This document shows, piece after piece, positions 1-6,222 of a DNA stretch of 6,500 bases. Below the pieces are notes generated by a model. That model had not been told where the DNA came from, ran no database searches, and saw only the letters and a program-made list of their open reading frames with translations. Source of the stretch: Clostridiales bacterium (GTDB lineage Bacteria > Bacillota > Clostridia > Christensenellales > JAISNN01); assembly GCA_031289865.1 (NCBI GenBank), contig JAITOQ010000148.1:1-6500 (forward strand), in the 5' to 3' direction. The position numbers and the translations under genes were made by a program. The stretch's first letter is position 1; the number at the start of each line of letters is the position of its first letter.

Positions 1-3000
1 CCGTAATACAATACTTGTTTAATCTTTCCGTAGTTGATCGGATTGTTGGAATTGTTGCTGTCATAATAGGCGTATAACGTCTTTCCGATAACGCTTCCGT
101 TTTGATCTTTCTCGACCACTTGTGTCAGCTTTTTGTAGTTGTCCGACGAATTATCGATATTGTTTGTGTCATAAGTGTATTCTATGCTGTGGATTGTCCC
201 GTCCAAAGGATTATCTTGATATATCTTTGTCACTTGTCCAAACGCGTTGTAAGTCGTCGCGTTATCCGAGCCAAGCTTTGACATATACGGGAGCTTTGTG
301 ACGCGGAATTCGTCAAAATATAGCAGCGACTCGCTGACAATCTCGACCATAATTGTCGTCGGGCGCAAATTAAACTCTAACGCAATCGCGCCGAATTGCC
401 ACTCGTCCTTAATATTTCGATCAAAGACAAATTCCCTCGTTTCGTTGAGATCCGCGCTCTCCGCGGTAACCCTTATAATTGCGTCGGTGTATTCTATTTT
501 TCTCACCCAAAGCGAGATATAGTAGATATTATCCGTTGCTGCGTTGATCGTGATCATTTTGTACGCGCTCGCGGACGTGTCTTTTTTAAAACACTTTAAA
601 CTCGTATTTCCGGGATTAAACACCGAATAGGTTGTCGAAGAACGACTGTTTTGCCATCCGCTTGTCGTCTCAAAATTATCATAAACGATATTCATCGACC
701 CCGTTCCGGTTTCTCCGTAAATCTGCGAAAACACAAAAGGATCAAAGCCCGACGAAACATTTGAACTGATCGTAATACGATTGTTATGCGCAAAAGAATA
801 ATCCGAGAGCGGTACGCCGTTTGAGAAAGAAACGATTTCCGTATTTACGCCGTTTTTCAAAATCACGGAATTTGTCACACCCGCCGCGTCGTCACGCGCA
901 ACAAAAGGAGTGTATTCAAGCGTCGTCGTTTTTTTGTTTGTCGCATCCTTGTAGAACGAATAATTGCTCACCTTGCCCGCTGAATTGTAGACATACTCCA
1001 AATATCGGGTCGAGGTACTCGAAGTGTTTGCAACGCTTATCAATTTTCCCGCCGAATAGGTAAAGCTTGTCGTTTGAGTAAACAAACTTTCTGGTGAAGT
1101 CAACGCATTCTTTTTAACCTTTGTGATCGAAACGAGATTCCCGTCAGCACTATAGGAAAAATTCTCGTAAAAATCCGACGCGCCGCTTTGGCTCGAACTA
1201 AAGCTTGTTTTGGTCAATTGCCAATCCGCGTTGTAGAAGAAATAGAGAGTCCCGTTTACTCCCGAATAAGTACTCCCCGTGACACTGTATACCTTCGTGA
1301 GATCCGCCGTTTTGTGTTTTATCTGAAGATAATAGTTCGGAATAGGATTGTTGTAGAGCGACGGATAATTGTGTATTTCGCGCAATCTTCCCGTCTGTGC
1401 AAATACCAATTGATTTTTGTTCCTGTCTTCAAGAACTCTTAAGGTCTCCGTCGTTCCGTTTACTGTCCTACTTACGAAAAAAAGATCCAATCCCAATTTT
1501 TTGTTGGTGTATGTACCTCGCCCCGTCGCGGGATTTGACACCGCTGTCAAAATATATGTTTTGCCGACGGCGTCCGTATACACATAAGTGCCGTTATTTG
1601 ACACCAAGGACTGATTGACGTTTAATTTCCAATCGTTTCCCATGCCGCTTCCGCTTCCGAATCCCGCGGAATAAATATGGCTGACCGAGATCGGTGTCAC
1701 GTCTCCCATTCCCGTAATATCGTTATAAACATACGACAATGCGCCCGTATTTAAGTTGATCAATCCGCTCCCGCTCGTGTCAAGACTTTGAGTGATGTTG
1801 TAGTCGTCGGAGTTGATACCGACTGTATCTTTATAAGTAATTGAGATGATAGGAGAACTAAATTCCACATTGCGATTATAACTGCCACTATCTTGCGGAA
1901 CTGTGAATCTAACGGCCTTATCTAAATAATTTTTCACATAATTACTTAAATCAAATCTTATAACCGTTTTGTTCGCATTAACACTGCCATTTGACAGCGA
2001 ATAAAGCGTACTACCGGTAATTACACTTTCAGGTGTATTTGTAAAATTAAAAACCTGCGCTCCTACACTAAAATCAAGGACATTTGAACTGCTTGTTTCT
2101 ATTCCTATAAAATACTTTTTTGTATATGCTGAAACATTTGCCGTAATGGACGCACTTATGACTTCCTTATTTGGAATACTGTAACTTTCTCCTAATTTCA
2201 AAAAAGCCATCCTTGTTTCAATAACCGTATCTCCAATCAAAATCATATTGGTCTTATTACTTGAAAAACTGTTAGTTAATGTACGAATTTCATTATTATT
2301 CGTAATCATATAACTACCGCTCCCCCTCGTAAATGTCTTAACCCCTATCACAGTAGGATCGACTACCACCGGAAACGCCCGTTCCTCCGCATTGATCCAT
2401 TCAGCGTCCGCGACCACAGTCAAAAGATAACCGCTCCCATATGCATCCAAAAGATACTCGACCGCTTCGCTCCTTGCTCCGTTTGCGTCATACATATAGC
2501 CACGCGGAACGGTATAAGCAACATTTCCGTCATTGTCATAAAAAACAATGTCACCGTTTTCCGTCAAAATCGGCGTTGCGTTTTCAACAAAAAGCTCAAA
2601 CGCATAAATATATTCCGTAGCTTGTGAATAGATCGTAATATTTTCTTTTAACGATCTCCCCTCTACCGAATACATAAAATCAACGCCGCTCAATACGTCC
2701 TCAAACAAAAGAGAGCCGCTTAATTTAAGAAGATCCGATGAGATTGTCTTTTTTAAATCATCTTCTCGGAATTTTACGGAATCAAGAGATTTTTCCAAAT
2801 TCGATCTTAACAGCAAATCCCCCGCACCGATTTTGCCCGCATTGACCGCCGAACGGGCAGTCATTTGTCCTTTTGCGTCGTACGTCGAAATTTTAAGAAG
2901 GGTTTCCGACGAGCGTATCGGATTCATCGTAATCTTGACATCGCCCTCTCTCACTGTAACAAGCTCGTTTCCGCTCGCAGAGGAAAAGCTCACGCGGAAC

Positions 3001-3425
3001 GAATTGCTCTCATTGACATACACGTCTTTTCCGTTCGCATCGGTTTTTTTCGTCAATGTGTTATCGATCGGCAAATATTTCATGCCGTCAAAATAATGGA
3101 CGTCCGTCAGATAGTCTTGCAATACAAGGTCACCGTTTGCTTGCACAAAGACCTTTGCACTATCCGTCCGACGATCTTCGTCCTCATACAAAATCTCTTT
3201 TGCTTCGTATTCGCCGTCGTCAATGTAGTTGTCCCCTTCGTCGACCAATACTACTCCTAAATCCTTTTCGGCGGTTCTATCCCTCAGATCGTCCGCAAGT
3301 GCTTTTGACACATTATACGGAACGCACAAAAATGTGATCGCCACAATCAGCAATAGCGTGACAATTGCAAATCCGGCATACCCGCCGCGTCTGTTTTTGG
3401 TAAAAAGCTTGATTACTCTTTTCAT
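1..3425 (-). CDS. Secreted WapA-like RHS/YD-repeat protein (probable polymorphic toxin carrier), 3' end outside window
   Basis: One uninterrupted frame gives 1141 residues and then leaves the window, so the C-terminus is missing. Residues 1-13 are basic (MKRVIKLFTKNRR). Residues 14-36 are hydrophobic, followed by an ALA-DD site near residue 44, as in a signal peptide or N-terminal anchor. Residues about 50-360 resemble the N-terminal region of Firmicute WapA/RHS proteins, ending in the typical VVDPTV. Residues about 360-525 look like a DNRLRE-type beta domain. From about 540 (LNTGALSYVYND) the RHS region begins, with YD-like repeats such as LEYVYNSAGKVSNYSF near 800 and IEYTYDTNN near 1075. 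A jelly-roll, carbohydrate-binding-like insert (VYDNFETTSGW to YFDEFRV) covers about 909-1043. In this family the RHS shell encloses a C-terminal toxin that is delivered to neighbouring cells; that part is not visible, so toxicity is inferred. It has its own promoter. The start at 3425 is chosen because a G-rich ribosome site precedes it by 7 bases. Confidence 0.9.
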   Translation of the reverse strand, partial: MKRVIKLFTKNRRGGYAGFAIVTLLLIVAITFLCVPYNVSKALADDLRDRTAEKDLGVVLVDEGDNYIDDGEYEAKEILYEDEDRRTDSAKVFVQANGDLVLQDYLTDVHYFDGMKYLPIDNTLTKKTDANGKDVYVNESNSFRVSFSSASGNELVTVREGDVKITMNPIRSSETLLKISTYDAKGQMTARSAVNAGKIGAGDLLLRSNLEKSLDSVKFREDDLKKTISSDLLKLSGSLLFEDVLSGVDFMYSVEGRSLKENITIYSQATEYIYAFELFVENATPILTENGDIVFYDNDGNVAYTVPRGYMYDANGARSEAVEYLLDAYGSGYLLTVVADAEWINAEERAFPVVVDPTVIGVKTFTRGSGSYMITNNNEIRTLTNSFSSNKTNMILIGDTVIETRMAFLKLGESYSIPNKEVISASITANVSAYTKKYFIGIETSSSNVLDFSVGAQVFNFTNTPESVITGSTLYSLSNGSVNANKTVIRFDLSNYVKNYLDKAVRFTVPQDSGSYNRNVEFSSPIISITYKDTVGINSDDYNITQSLDTSGSGLINLNTGALSYVYNDITGMGDVTPISVSHIYSAGFGSGSGMGNDWKLNVNQSLVSNNGTYVYTDAVGKTYILTAVSNPATGRGTYTNKKLGLDLFFVSRTVNGTTETLRVLEDRNKNQLVFAQTGRLREIHNYPSLYNNPIPNYYLQIKHKTADLTKVYSVTGSTYSGVNGTLYFFYNADWQLTKTSFSSSQSGASDFYENFSYSADGNLVSITKVKKNALTSPESLFTQTTSFTYSAGKLISVANTSSTSTRYLEYVYNSAGKVSNYSFYKDATNKKTTTLEYTPFVARDDAAGVTNSVILKNGVNTEIVSFSNGVPLSDYSFAHNNRITISSNVSSGFDPFVFSQIYGETGTGSMNIVYDNFETTSGWQNSRSSTTYSVFNPGNTSLKCFKKDTSASAYKMITINAATDNIYYISLWVRKIEYTDAIIRVTAESADLNETREFVFDRNIKDEWQFGAIALEFNLRPTTIMVEIVSESLLYFDEFRVTKLPYMSKLGSDNATTYNAFGQVTKIYQDNPLDGTIHSIEYTYDTNNIDNSSDNYKKLTQVVEKDQNGSVIGKTLYAYYDSNNSNNPINYGKIKQVLYY

Positions 3426-3432
3426 AACTTTG

Positions 3433-3437
3433 CCCCC
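3433..3437 (-). promoter_or_regulatory. Ribosome binding site deciding the RHS start
   Basis: GGGGG lies 7 bases before the ATG at 3425 and can pair with the CCUCC anti-Shine-Dalgarno through one G-U wobble. An in-frame ATG also exists upstream at 3467, adding MKKAFIDLINGGKV. It has no ribosome site and lies only about 10 bases after the predicted transcription start, so the later start is preferred. Confidence 0.5.
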
Positions 3438-3483
3438 GTTTATAAGGTCGATAAAAGCCTTCTTCATTGTAATATTTGTTAAT

Positions 3484-3512
3484 ATTGTATCACAAGTGCA
3501 GTTTAATTGCAA
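3484..3512 (-). promoter_or_regulatory. Sigma-A-type promoter of the RHS gene (extended -10)
   Basis: On the minus strand a TTGCAA (-35, 3507-3512) is separated by exactly 17 bases from TACAAT (-10, 3484-3489), and the -10 is preceded by TG one base upstream, giving an extended -10 (TGATACAAT). Transcription would start near 3477, leaving a leader of about 50 bases before the ATG at 3425. This is the only well-formed promoter I found in the 138-base gap between the HD gene and the RHS gene. It suggests that the RHS gene is transcribed on its own. Inference from consensus only. Confidence 0.7.
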
Positions 3513-3563
3513 TAGTTTCTTAGAAAATTTCGAAAAAATTAAACAGCCTTTCTACGCTTTGCG

Positions 3564-4268
3564 TTAAGTCAACTCCTCCGCGTCGTCCACCACCATATTT
3601 TTTACGTCCTTTGGCGAATTGATTAAAACGTCGTTTATATACAGCTTAAAGATACATTCGAGGAGCTTCGCCGCTTTTTCGCTCATCACGATACGCGGGA
3701 GGTAGATTTCAAAGTATTCCATGACGGAGGAGGTGCTGTTCATGTAGATACGGCTCGAAATGGTTTTCTTTTCGGGATTGATGTATACCGCGTTCTTTTT
3801 AATCGCGTGGTTTACGCGGTCGTGAATGTCCTTTGGGTCATAGTTTTGAGTGACCCGCGTCCTATGAGCGTCGCTTTTGTCGGCGATAATGAGCGCGGCA
3901 CTGACGGGGTTTACGGGGGTACCCGTCTCTTCCTCGTGGTTTCCGATAGCCGCCGTAATCGTATTTATGTCCCTAAACGGCATACCTAATTCCTTTAAGA
4001 TACCGTATGCAAGCGTCGCGCTCAACAGCCCGTGATGATTGCGGTTTATCGAATTCCCCGTGTCGTGCATAAAGCCCGCGACAAACCCCAGCTCCGCCGT
4101 TTCGTCGCCGTAATTCAACCGCTTCAGTATTTTTTCGGTGACACGCGCAACGTACATTGCGTGACGCAAGCCGTGCTCCGTGTAATTCATCACGTCCAAA
4201 CACTTTTCGGAGGCGCGTATCAGCTCCAAAACCTCCGCGTTGTGTAGAATGATCTCTTTAAAACCCAT
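3564..4268 (-). CDS. HD-domain metal-dependent phosphohydrolase
   Basis: A 234-residue protein with the metal-binding pattern of the HD superfamily: H32 and H36 in EHGLRH, the HD pair H68-D69 in GFMHDTGN, H78-H79, H111-E112 in GNHEEETG, and D130 in ALIIADKSD. The family hydrolyses phosphate esters, often nucleotides or cyclic nucleotides, using one or two divalent metal ions; the substrate cannot be read from the sequence. The HD core fills residues about 25-140. The remaining 95 residues (including YMNSTSSVMEYFEIYLPRIV and FKLYIND) resemble the C-terminal extension I recall in Clostridia HD proteins of about this size. The start is well supported by TAGGAGG at 4274-4280, 5 bases upstream. 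It follows the HEAT-like gene on the same strand after 96 bases and is probably cotranscribed with it. No signal peptide or membrane segment is seen, so it is cytoplasmic. The GC-rich codon use matches its upstream neighbour rather than the immunity-like genes. Confidence 0.85.
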   Translation of the reverse strand: MGFKEIILHNAEVLELIRASEKCLDVMNYTEHGLRHAMYVARVTEKILKRLNYGDETAELGFVAGFMHDTGNSINRNHHGLLSATLAYGILKELGMPFRDINTITAAIGNHEEETGTPVNPVSAALIIADKSDAHRTRVTQNYDPKDIHDRVNHAIKKNAVYINPEKKTISSRIYMNSTSSVMEYFEIYLPRIVMSEKAAKLLECIFKLYINDVLINSPKDVKNMVVDDAEELT

Positions 4269-4283
4269 GGTAGCCTCCTAAAT

Positions 4284-4367
4284 AACTTTCAACTTTCTTA
4301 TCCTTGCTTTTCAACTTTCAACTTTCAACTTTCAACTTTCAAATTTCAACTTTCAATTTTCAACTTA
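4284..4367. repeat. Heptanucleotide tandem repeat (CAACTTT)n
   Basis: Eight back-to-back 7-base units fill 4312-4367: four perfect CAACTTT, then CAAATTT, CAACTTT, CAATTTT and CAACTTA. Two further AACTTTC units stand at 4284-4297 after a 14-base interruption. On the minus strand the unit reads as repeated TTGAAAG. The array fills most of the gap between the HEAT-like and HD genes, and its last unit contains the stop codon of the HEAT-like gene (4365-4367). Since both genes are probably in one transcript, the array would be transcribed. It ends before the HD gene's ribosome site, so it is not translated. Confidence 0.9.
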
Positions 4368-5129
4368 CAAATATCCCCCCAGCCTTTCCACCGCATTCCT
4401 AATTTCCGCATATTCGGTATGCGGAAGTTCCTTGCCTTTTAGGTATTCCTTTAAGACTGTTATGCTCTCCTCGTCGCCGCACCGCCCCAACAGACTCGCG
4501 TACAGTATCGGATTTGCACCGCTCAAAAAGCCCTCCGTGACGATACGTCTGACGAGTTCGCCGCCGTACCCGCTGAGGATATCCGACAGCATATCCTTTA
4601 ACTCGTCGTCGTCGACGAGACTAAGTCCCGCGGTTTTTTCCAAAATGAGCGAATCCAAGCCCGTTCGTCCGTCCTTTAGGACGTCAAAAATCGCGTTCGC
4701 CGTCTTTTCATTTAGCGAACGAAAAGCCAAAAGCGCGTCGAGGAGCAGCTCCGTCACTTCCTCACTTTGATCTGAGTCGAGCATGTCGACCGCAAACAGC
4801 TTGCAACGCTGATTGTCGGAGGAAAACAGACGGAATAGTAACGCGTTTTTTTCCGTACGGTCAAGCCCCATGACAAACTCGACGGTGAGATCGCCGATTT
4901 TCAGATTATGTCCGTACACGCCCAAAATATAATCGGCAAGCTTGCCCTTTTCGCGCAGCAGCGTAAGAAAGCCCACGGGCGTTTCGCCGCCGAAATCCTC
5001 GCTCGCAAGCCCTTTCCATTCGTCTAAAACGTCGTTGTAGGCTTGCTCGATAGCTGCGCGGGTCGTAATCCCGTGCGCCTTTAAATATTCTCTGAAATAG
5101 TCCTCAAATGCCGTTTCTAAAAATTTCAT
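4365..5129 (-). CDS. Predicted alpha-helical HEAT-like repeat protein, function unknown
   Basis: A 254-residue soluble protein that I cannot assign to a named family. It appears to be almost entirely alpha-helical. Residues about 205-253 (ANPILYASLLGRCGDEESIT followed by LKEYLKG and EIRNAVERLGG) have the helix-turn-helix spacing of a HEAT or PBS-lyase-type repeat. Residues about 90-190 contain more amphipathic helices of similar size (LFAVDMLDSD, TELLLDALLAF, ELKDMLSDILSGYG). Such solenoids usually serve as protein-binding scaffolds; this is inference. No catalytic motif, signal peptide or membrane segment is visible. The start is supported by GAGGA about 8 bases upstream (near 5137-5142). 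It is the first gene of a probable two-gene unit with the HD protein, and base composition is similar in both (near 55% G+C in the stretch 4921-4980, hand count). I found no convincing promoter upstream. Confidence 0.75.
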   Translation of the reverse strand: MKFLETAFEDYFREYLKAHGITTRAAIEQAYNDVLDEWKGLASEDFGGETPVGFLTLLREKGKLADYILGVYGHNLKIGDLTVEFVMGLDRTEKNALLFRLFSSDNQRCKLFAVDMLDSDQSEEVTELLLDALLAFRSLNEKTANAIFDVLKDGRTGLDSLILEKTAGLSLVDDDELKDMLSDILSGYGGELVRRIVTEGFLSGANPILYASLLGRCGDEESITVLKEYLKGKELPHTEYAEIRNAVERLGGYL

Positions 5130-5195
5130 GTCGTTTTTCCTCTTTTTTATGCGTAAGCAATATTGCCGTTGTATCCATTCCCCATAATAAAGTGT

Positions 5196-5291
5196 GTCAT
5201 TCTGAGCGAAGCGAAGAATCTCAAACGGAAGCGTGACGCTTCACCACCGTCGCAACGGGCAATGATATGAGATTTTCTGTAGTAGCCCGTT
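5196..5291. repeat. Relic of a dispersed hairpin-rich intergenic repeat (REP/MITE-like)
   Basis: The block starts with GTCATTCTGAGCGAAGCG (5196-5213), continuing AAGAATCTC, a string I remember as recurring between genes of many uncultured bacteria. That recollection is unverified here. It then contains a perfect 6-bp hairpin GAAGCG-TGA-CGCTTC (5228-5242), a 7-bp inverted repeat AACGGGC (5254-5260) with GCCCGTT (5285-5291), and another inverted pair AATCTCA (5217-5223) with TGAGATT (5268-5274). The last two pairs interleave and could not both form without a pseudoknot. It codes for nothing and lies in the 260-base gap upstream of the HEAT-like gene. Confidence 0.55.
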
Positions 5292-5324
5292 CACCGATTT
5301 TTGTTTAATGCAGAATTTTATTAC

Positions 5325-5341
5325 TTGCTCTTTTAGTTTTT
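5325..5341. repeat. 17-bp direct repeat, copy 1 (with 5798-5814)
   Basis: TTGCTCTTTTAGTTTTT occurs here and, identical, at 5798-5814. The two copies enclose 456 bases that contain the whole 129-residue gene and its ribosome site. The sequence is T-rich, but a 17-base identity containing GCTC so close by is noteworthy. It may mark duplication or insertion of the gene. Confidence 0.7.
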
Positions 5342-5349
5342 ACAAGAGC
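5327..5349 (-). terminator. Weak candidate terminator after the immunity-like genes
   Basis: GCTCTT (5327-5332) and AAGAGC (5344-5349) form a 6-bp stem with an 11-base loop, about 40 bases after the stop of the 129-residue gene. On the minus strand it is followed by AAGTAATAAAATT rather than a clean T-run, so termination would be weak. One arm lies inside a 17-bp direct repeat, so the hairpin may be accidental. Confidence 0.25.
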
Positions 5350-5358
5350 CGCTTTTGT

Positions 5359-5394
5359 TTTAATTTATAATGCTTTAATTTATAATGCTTTAAT
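5359..5394. repeat. 15-bp tandem repeat giving three in-frame stop codons
   Basis: TTTAATTTATAATGC occurs twice without a gap (5359-5373, 5374-5388), followed by the first six bases of a third unit (5389-5394). The partial unit contains the stop codon of the 129-residue gene (5390-5392). Because the unit is five codons long, further TAA codons follow in the same frame at 5375-5377 and 5360-5362. Confidence 0.9.
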
Positions 5395-5779
5395 CGATCT
5401 GCTTTTTAAAAGCCATCTCCAAATCACCGTCGACAAAACCGTATGCGACAACCTCTGCTTGCTTTAGCTTTTGGGCATATTTCCCTTGCTCTAAGTAGTC
5501 GGATATAAATCCTTTTACCGCCTCTAAGCATTCTTCCCATTCGGCGTCCATGTTAAAATTATACTCGTTGTCGTCATTACGGCTCGCGTACGTCTCCGAC
5601 CCGCCCGCATTCCAATCGTCGTCGTATTCGTCATAAGTATCAAACGCGGTCAGCTCTACCGAATAATTTTCGTCCCCGTCGTTTTCATAAATGTTAAAAC
5701 AAAATGCCGCCGCTTTTAAATCAAACGGCTTTAATACTCCGTTTAACCACTTATCAAATCCTTTTTGCAATTTATCCAT
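5390..5779 (-). CDS. Small acidic protein, candidate immunity protein
   Basis: A 129-residue soluble protein starting MDKLQKGFDKW. I do not recognise a named family. The middle (residues about 31-81) is strongly acidic, with YENDGDENYS, FDTYDEYDDDWNAGG and MDAEWEE, followed by a predicted amphipathic helix (WEECLEAVKGFISDYLEQG) and a C-terminal strand VVAYGFVDGDLE. Small acidic proteins of this shape are common among immunity proteins that mask basic toxin domains, and its position behind an Imm40-like gene fits that role; both are inference. The start at 5779 is chosen because AAGGAG precedes it. A GTG at 5818 in the same frame overlaps the previous stop (GTGA) and would add 13 basic residues, but the strong site favours 5779. 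The gap to the previous gene is 35 bases. Direct repeats of 17 bp flank the gene. Confidence 0.8.
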   Translation of the reverse strand: MDKLQKGFDKWLNGVLKPFDLKAAAFCFNIYENDGDENYSVELTAFDTYDEYDDDWNAGGSETYASRNDDNEYNFNMDAEWEECLEAVKGFISDYLEQGKYAQKLKQAEVVAYGFVDGDLEMAFKKQID

Positions 5780-5789
5780 TTGTGTTTTT

Positions 5790-5795
5790 CTCCTT
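5790..5795 (-). promoter_or_regulatory. Ribosome binding site deciding the start of the 129-residue gene
   Basis: AAGGAG lies 10 bases before the ATG at 5779. It falls inside the longer reading that would begin at GTG 5818, which argues that the longer form is not the main product. Confidence 0.65.
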
Positions 5796-5797
5796 GT

Positions 5798-5814
5798 TTG
5801 CTCTTTTAGTTTTT
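5798..5814. repeat. 17-bp direct repeat, copy 2 (with 5325-5341)
   Basis: Identical to the stretch at 5325-5341. This copy sits immediately downstream, in the sense of transcription, of the stop codon of the 131-residue gene (5815-5817) and directly upstream of the ribosome site of the 129-residue gene. Confidence 0.7.
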
Positions 5815-6210
5815 TCACAGCGTTCCGTTTTTCCTATATTCTTTATAGTCGCGTTTGATTTTATATAGATAGTTTCCTCGCCATTCTGAAAGCACGTTGT
5901 CTATATCGTCCGTTGTAACCTCTTTTGTCAAAAACGATGTGTCATCTGTTTCGTAGATATATATTTTGGTTATGGTTGCATTCTCATTTATGACCCTAAT
6001 TTTTTTACGCAATAAATCATTTAAGTGTATTTTCTTTCCGTCATCAAAAAAATCGCAAGCGCACATTCCTCCGCAAACTATTTGATACGCATATTCATTC
6101 CGCTCAACAGCCAACTCGGACGGCGGAGTTTTTATTCCGTTTACAACAAATAACCCGTCAATAATTCTATCTACCGCGCCGTTAGTTGCAATATAAATTT
6201 GTTTGCACAT
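5815..6210 (-). CDS. Hypothetical protein of 131 residues, middle gene of the immunity-like cassette
   Basis: I do not recognise the family. The protein is soluble, with no signal peptide or membrane segment. It begins MCKQIYIATNG and appears to be a mixed alpha/beta fold: a strand (QIYIATN), a second strand (GLFVVNG), a cysteine-containing stretch with C46, C50 and C52 (CGGMCACDFFDDG), then helix and strand (IHLNDLLRKKIRVINENATI, KIYIYETDD). A basic, tyrosine-rich tail ends it (YLYKIKRDYKEYRKNG). The C-x-C pair could be structural or metal-binding, but there is no second cysteine pair at a typical distance apart from C46. The ATG at 6210 is preceded at 7 bases by AAGAGGA (6218-6224), which overlaps the stop codon of the upstream gene, suggesting coupled translation. 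Its place between two immunity-like genes and its similar AT-rich composition suggest a third immunity or cassette protein; this is inference. Confidence 0.8.
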   Translation of the reverse strand: MCKQIYIATNGAVDRIIDGLFVVNGIKTPPSELAVERNEYAYQIVCGGMCACDFFDDGKKIHLNDLLRKKIRVINENATITKIYIYETDDTSFLTKEVTTDDIDNVLSEWRGNYLYKIKRDYKEYRKNGTL

Positions 6211-6222
6211 AATAGTGTCCTC

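Noticed and set aside
3308..3425. Tat signal or type IV prepilin leader in the RHS N-terminus (NRRGGYAGFAIV)
   Set aside because: The twin arginine is not followed by the x-F-L-K part of the Tat motif, and no glutamate stands at position 5 after a glycine as prepilins require. An ordinary Sec-type signal or anchor explains it.
3426..3467. Upstream in-frame ATG at 3467 as the RHS start
   Set aside because: It would leave a leader of about 10 bases after the predicted promoter and has no ribosome site; it would also put 14 extra residues before the basic start of the signal sequence.
3536..3566. Rho-independent terminator after the HD gene
   Set aside because: There is only a 4-bp ACGC-AAA-GCGT stem overlapping the stop codon, and the T-run starts well downstream of it, so the geometry does not fit.
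298..3567. Several open plus-strand frames of 70-131 codons opposite the RHS gene (for example 821-1063, 2865-3260, 3229-3567)
   Set aside because: They lie antisense to a continuous 1141-codon frame with recognisable domains, show no family-like motifs, and are rich in Ser, Arg and Pro as expected from reversed codons.
4284..4367. CRISPR array
   Set aside because: The units are 7 bases long and contiguous, without spacers; this is a simple tandem repeat.
3807..4770. Plus-strand frames at 3807-3989, 4032-4247 and 4432-4770, and a minus-strand frame at 3973-4203
   Set aside because: They are shadows of the HD and HEAT-like genes, which have good ribosome sites and coherent protein features.
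5130..5200. Promoter for the HEAT-like gene (ATGACA with a GATACA-like -10)
   Set aside because: The spacing would be 19 bases with weak matches at both hexamers, not better than chance in AT-rich DNA.
5780..5818. GTG at 5818 as start of the 129-residue gene
   Set aside because: It has the attractive GTGA overlap with the previous stop, but the AAGGAG site lies downstream of it and in front of ATG 5779.
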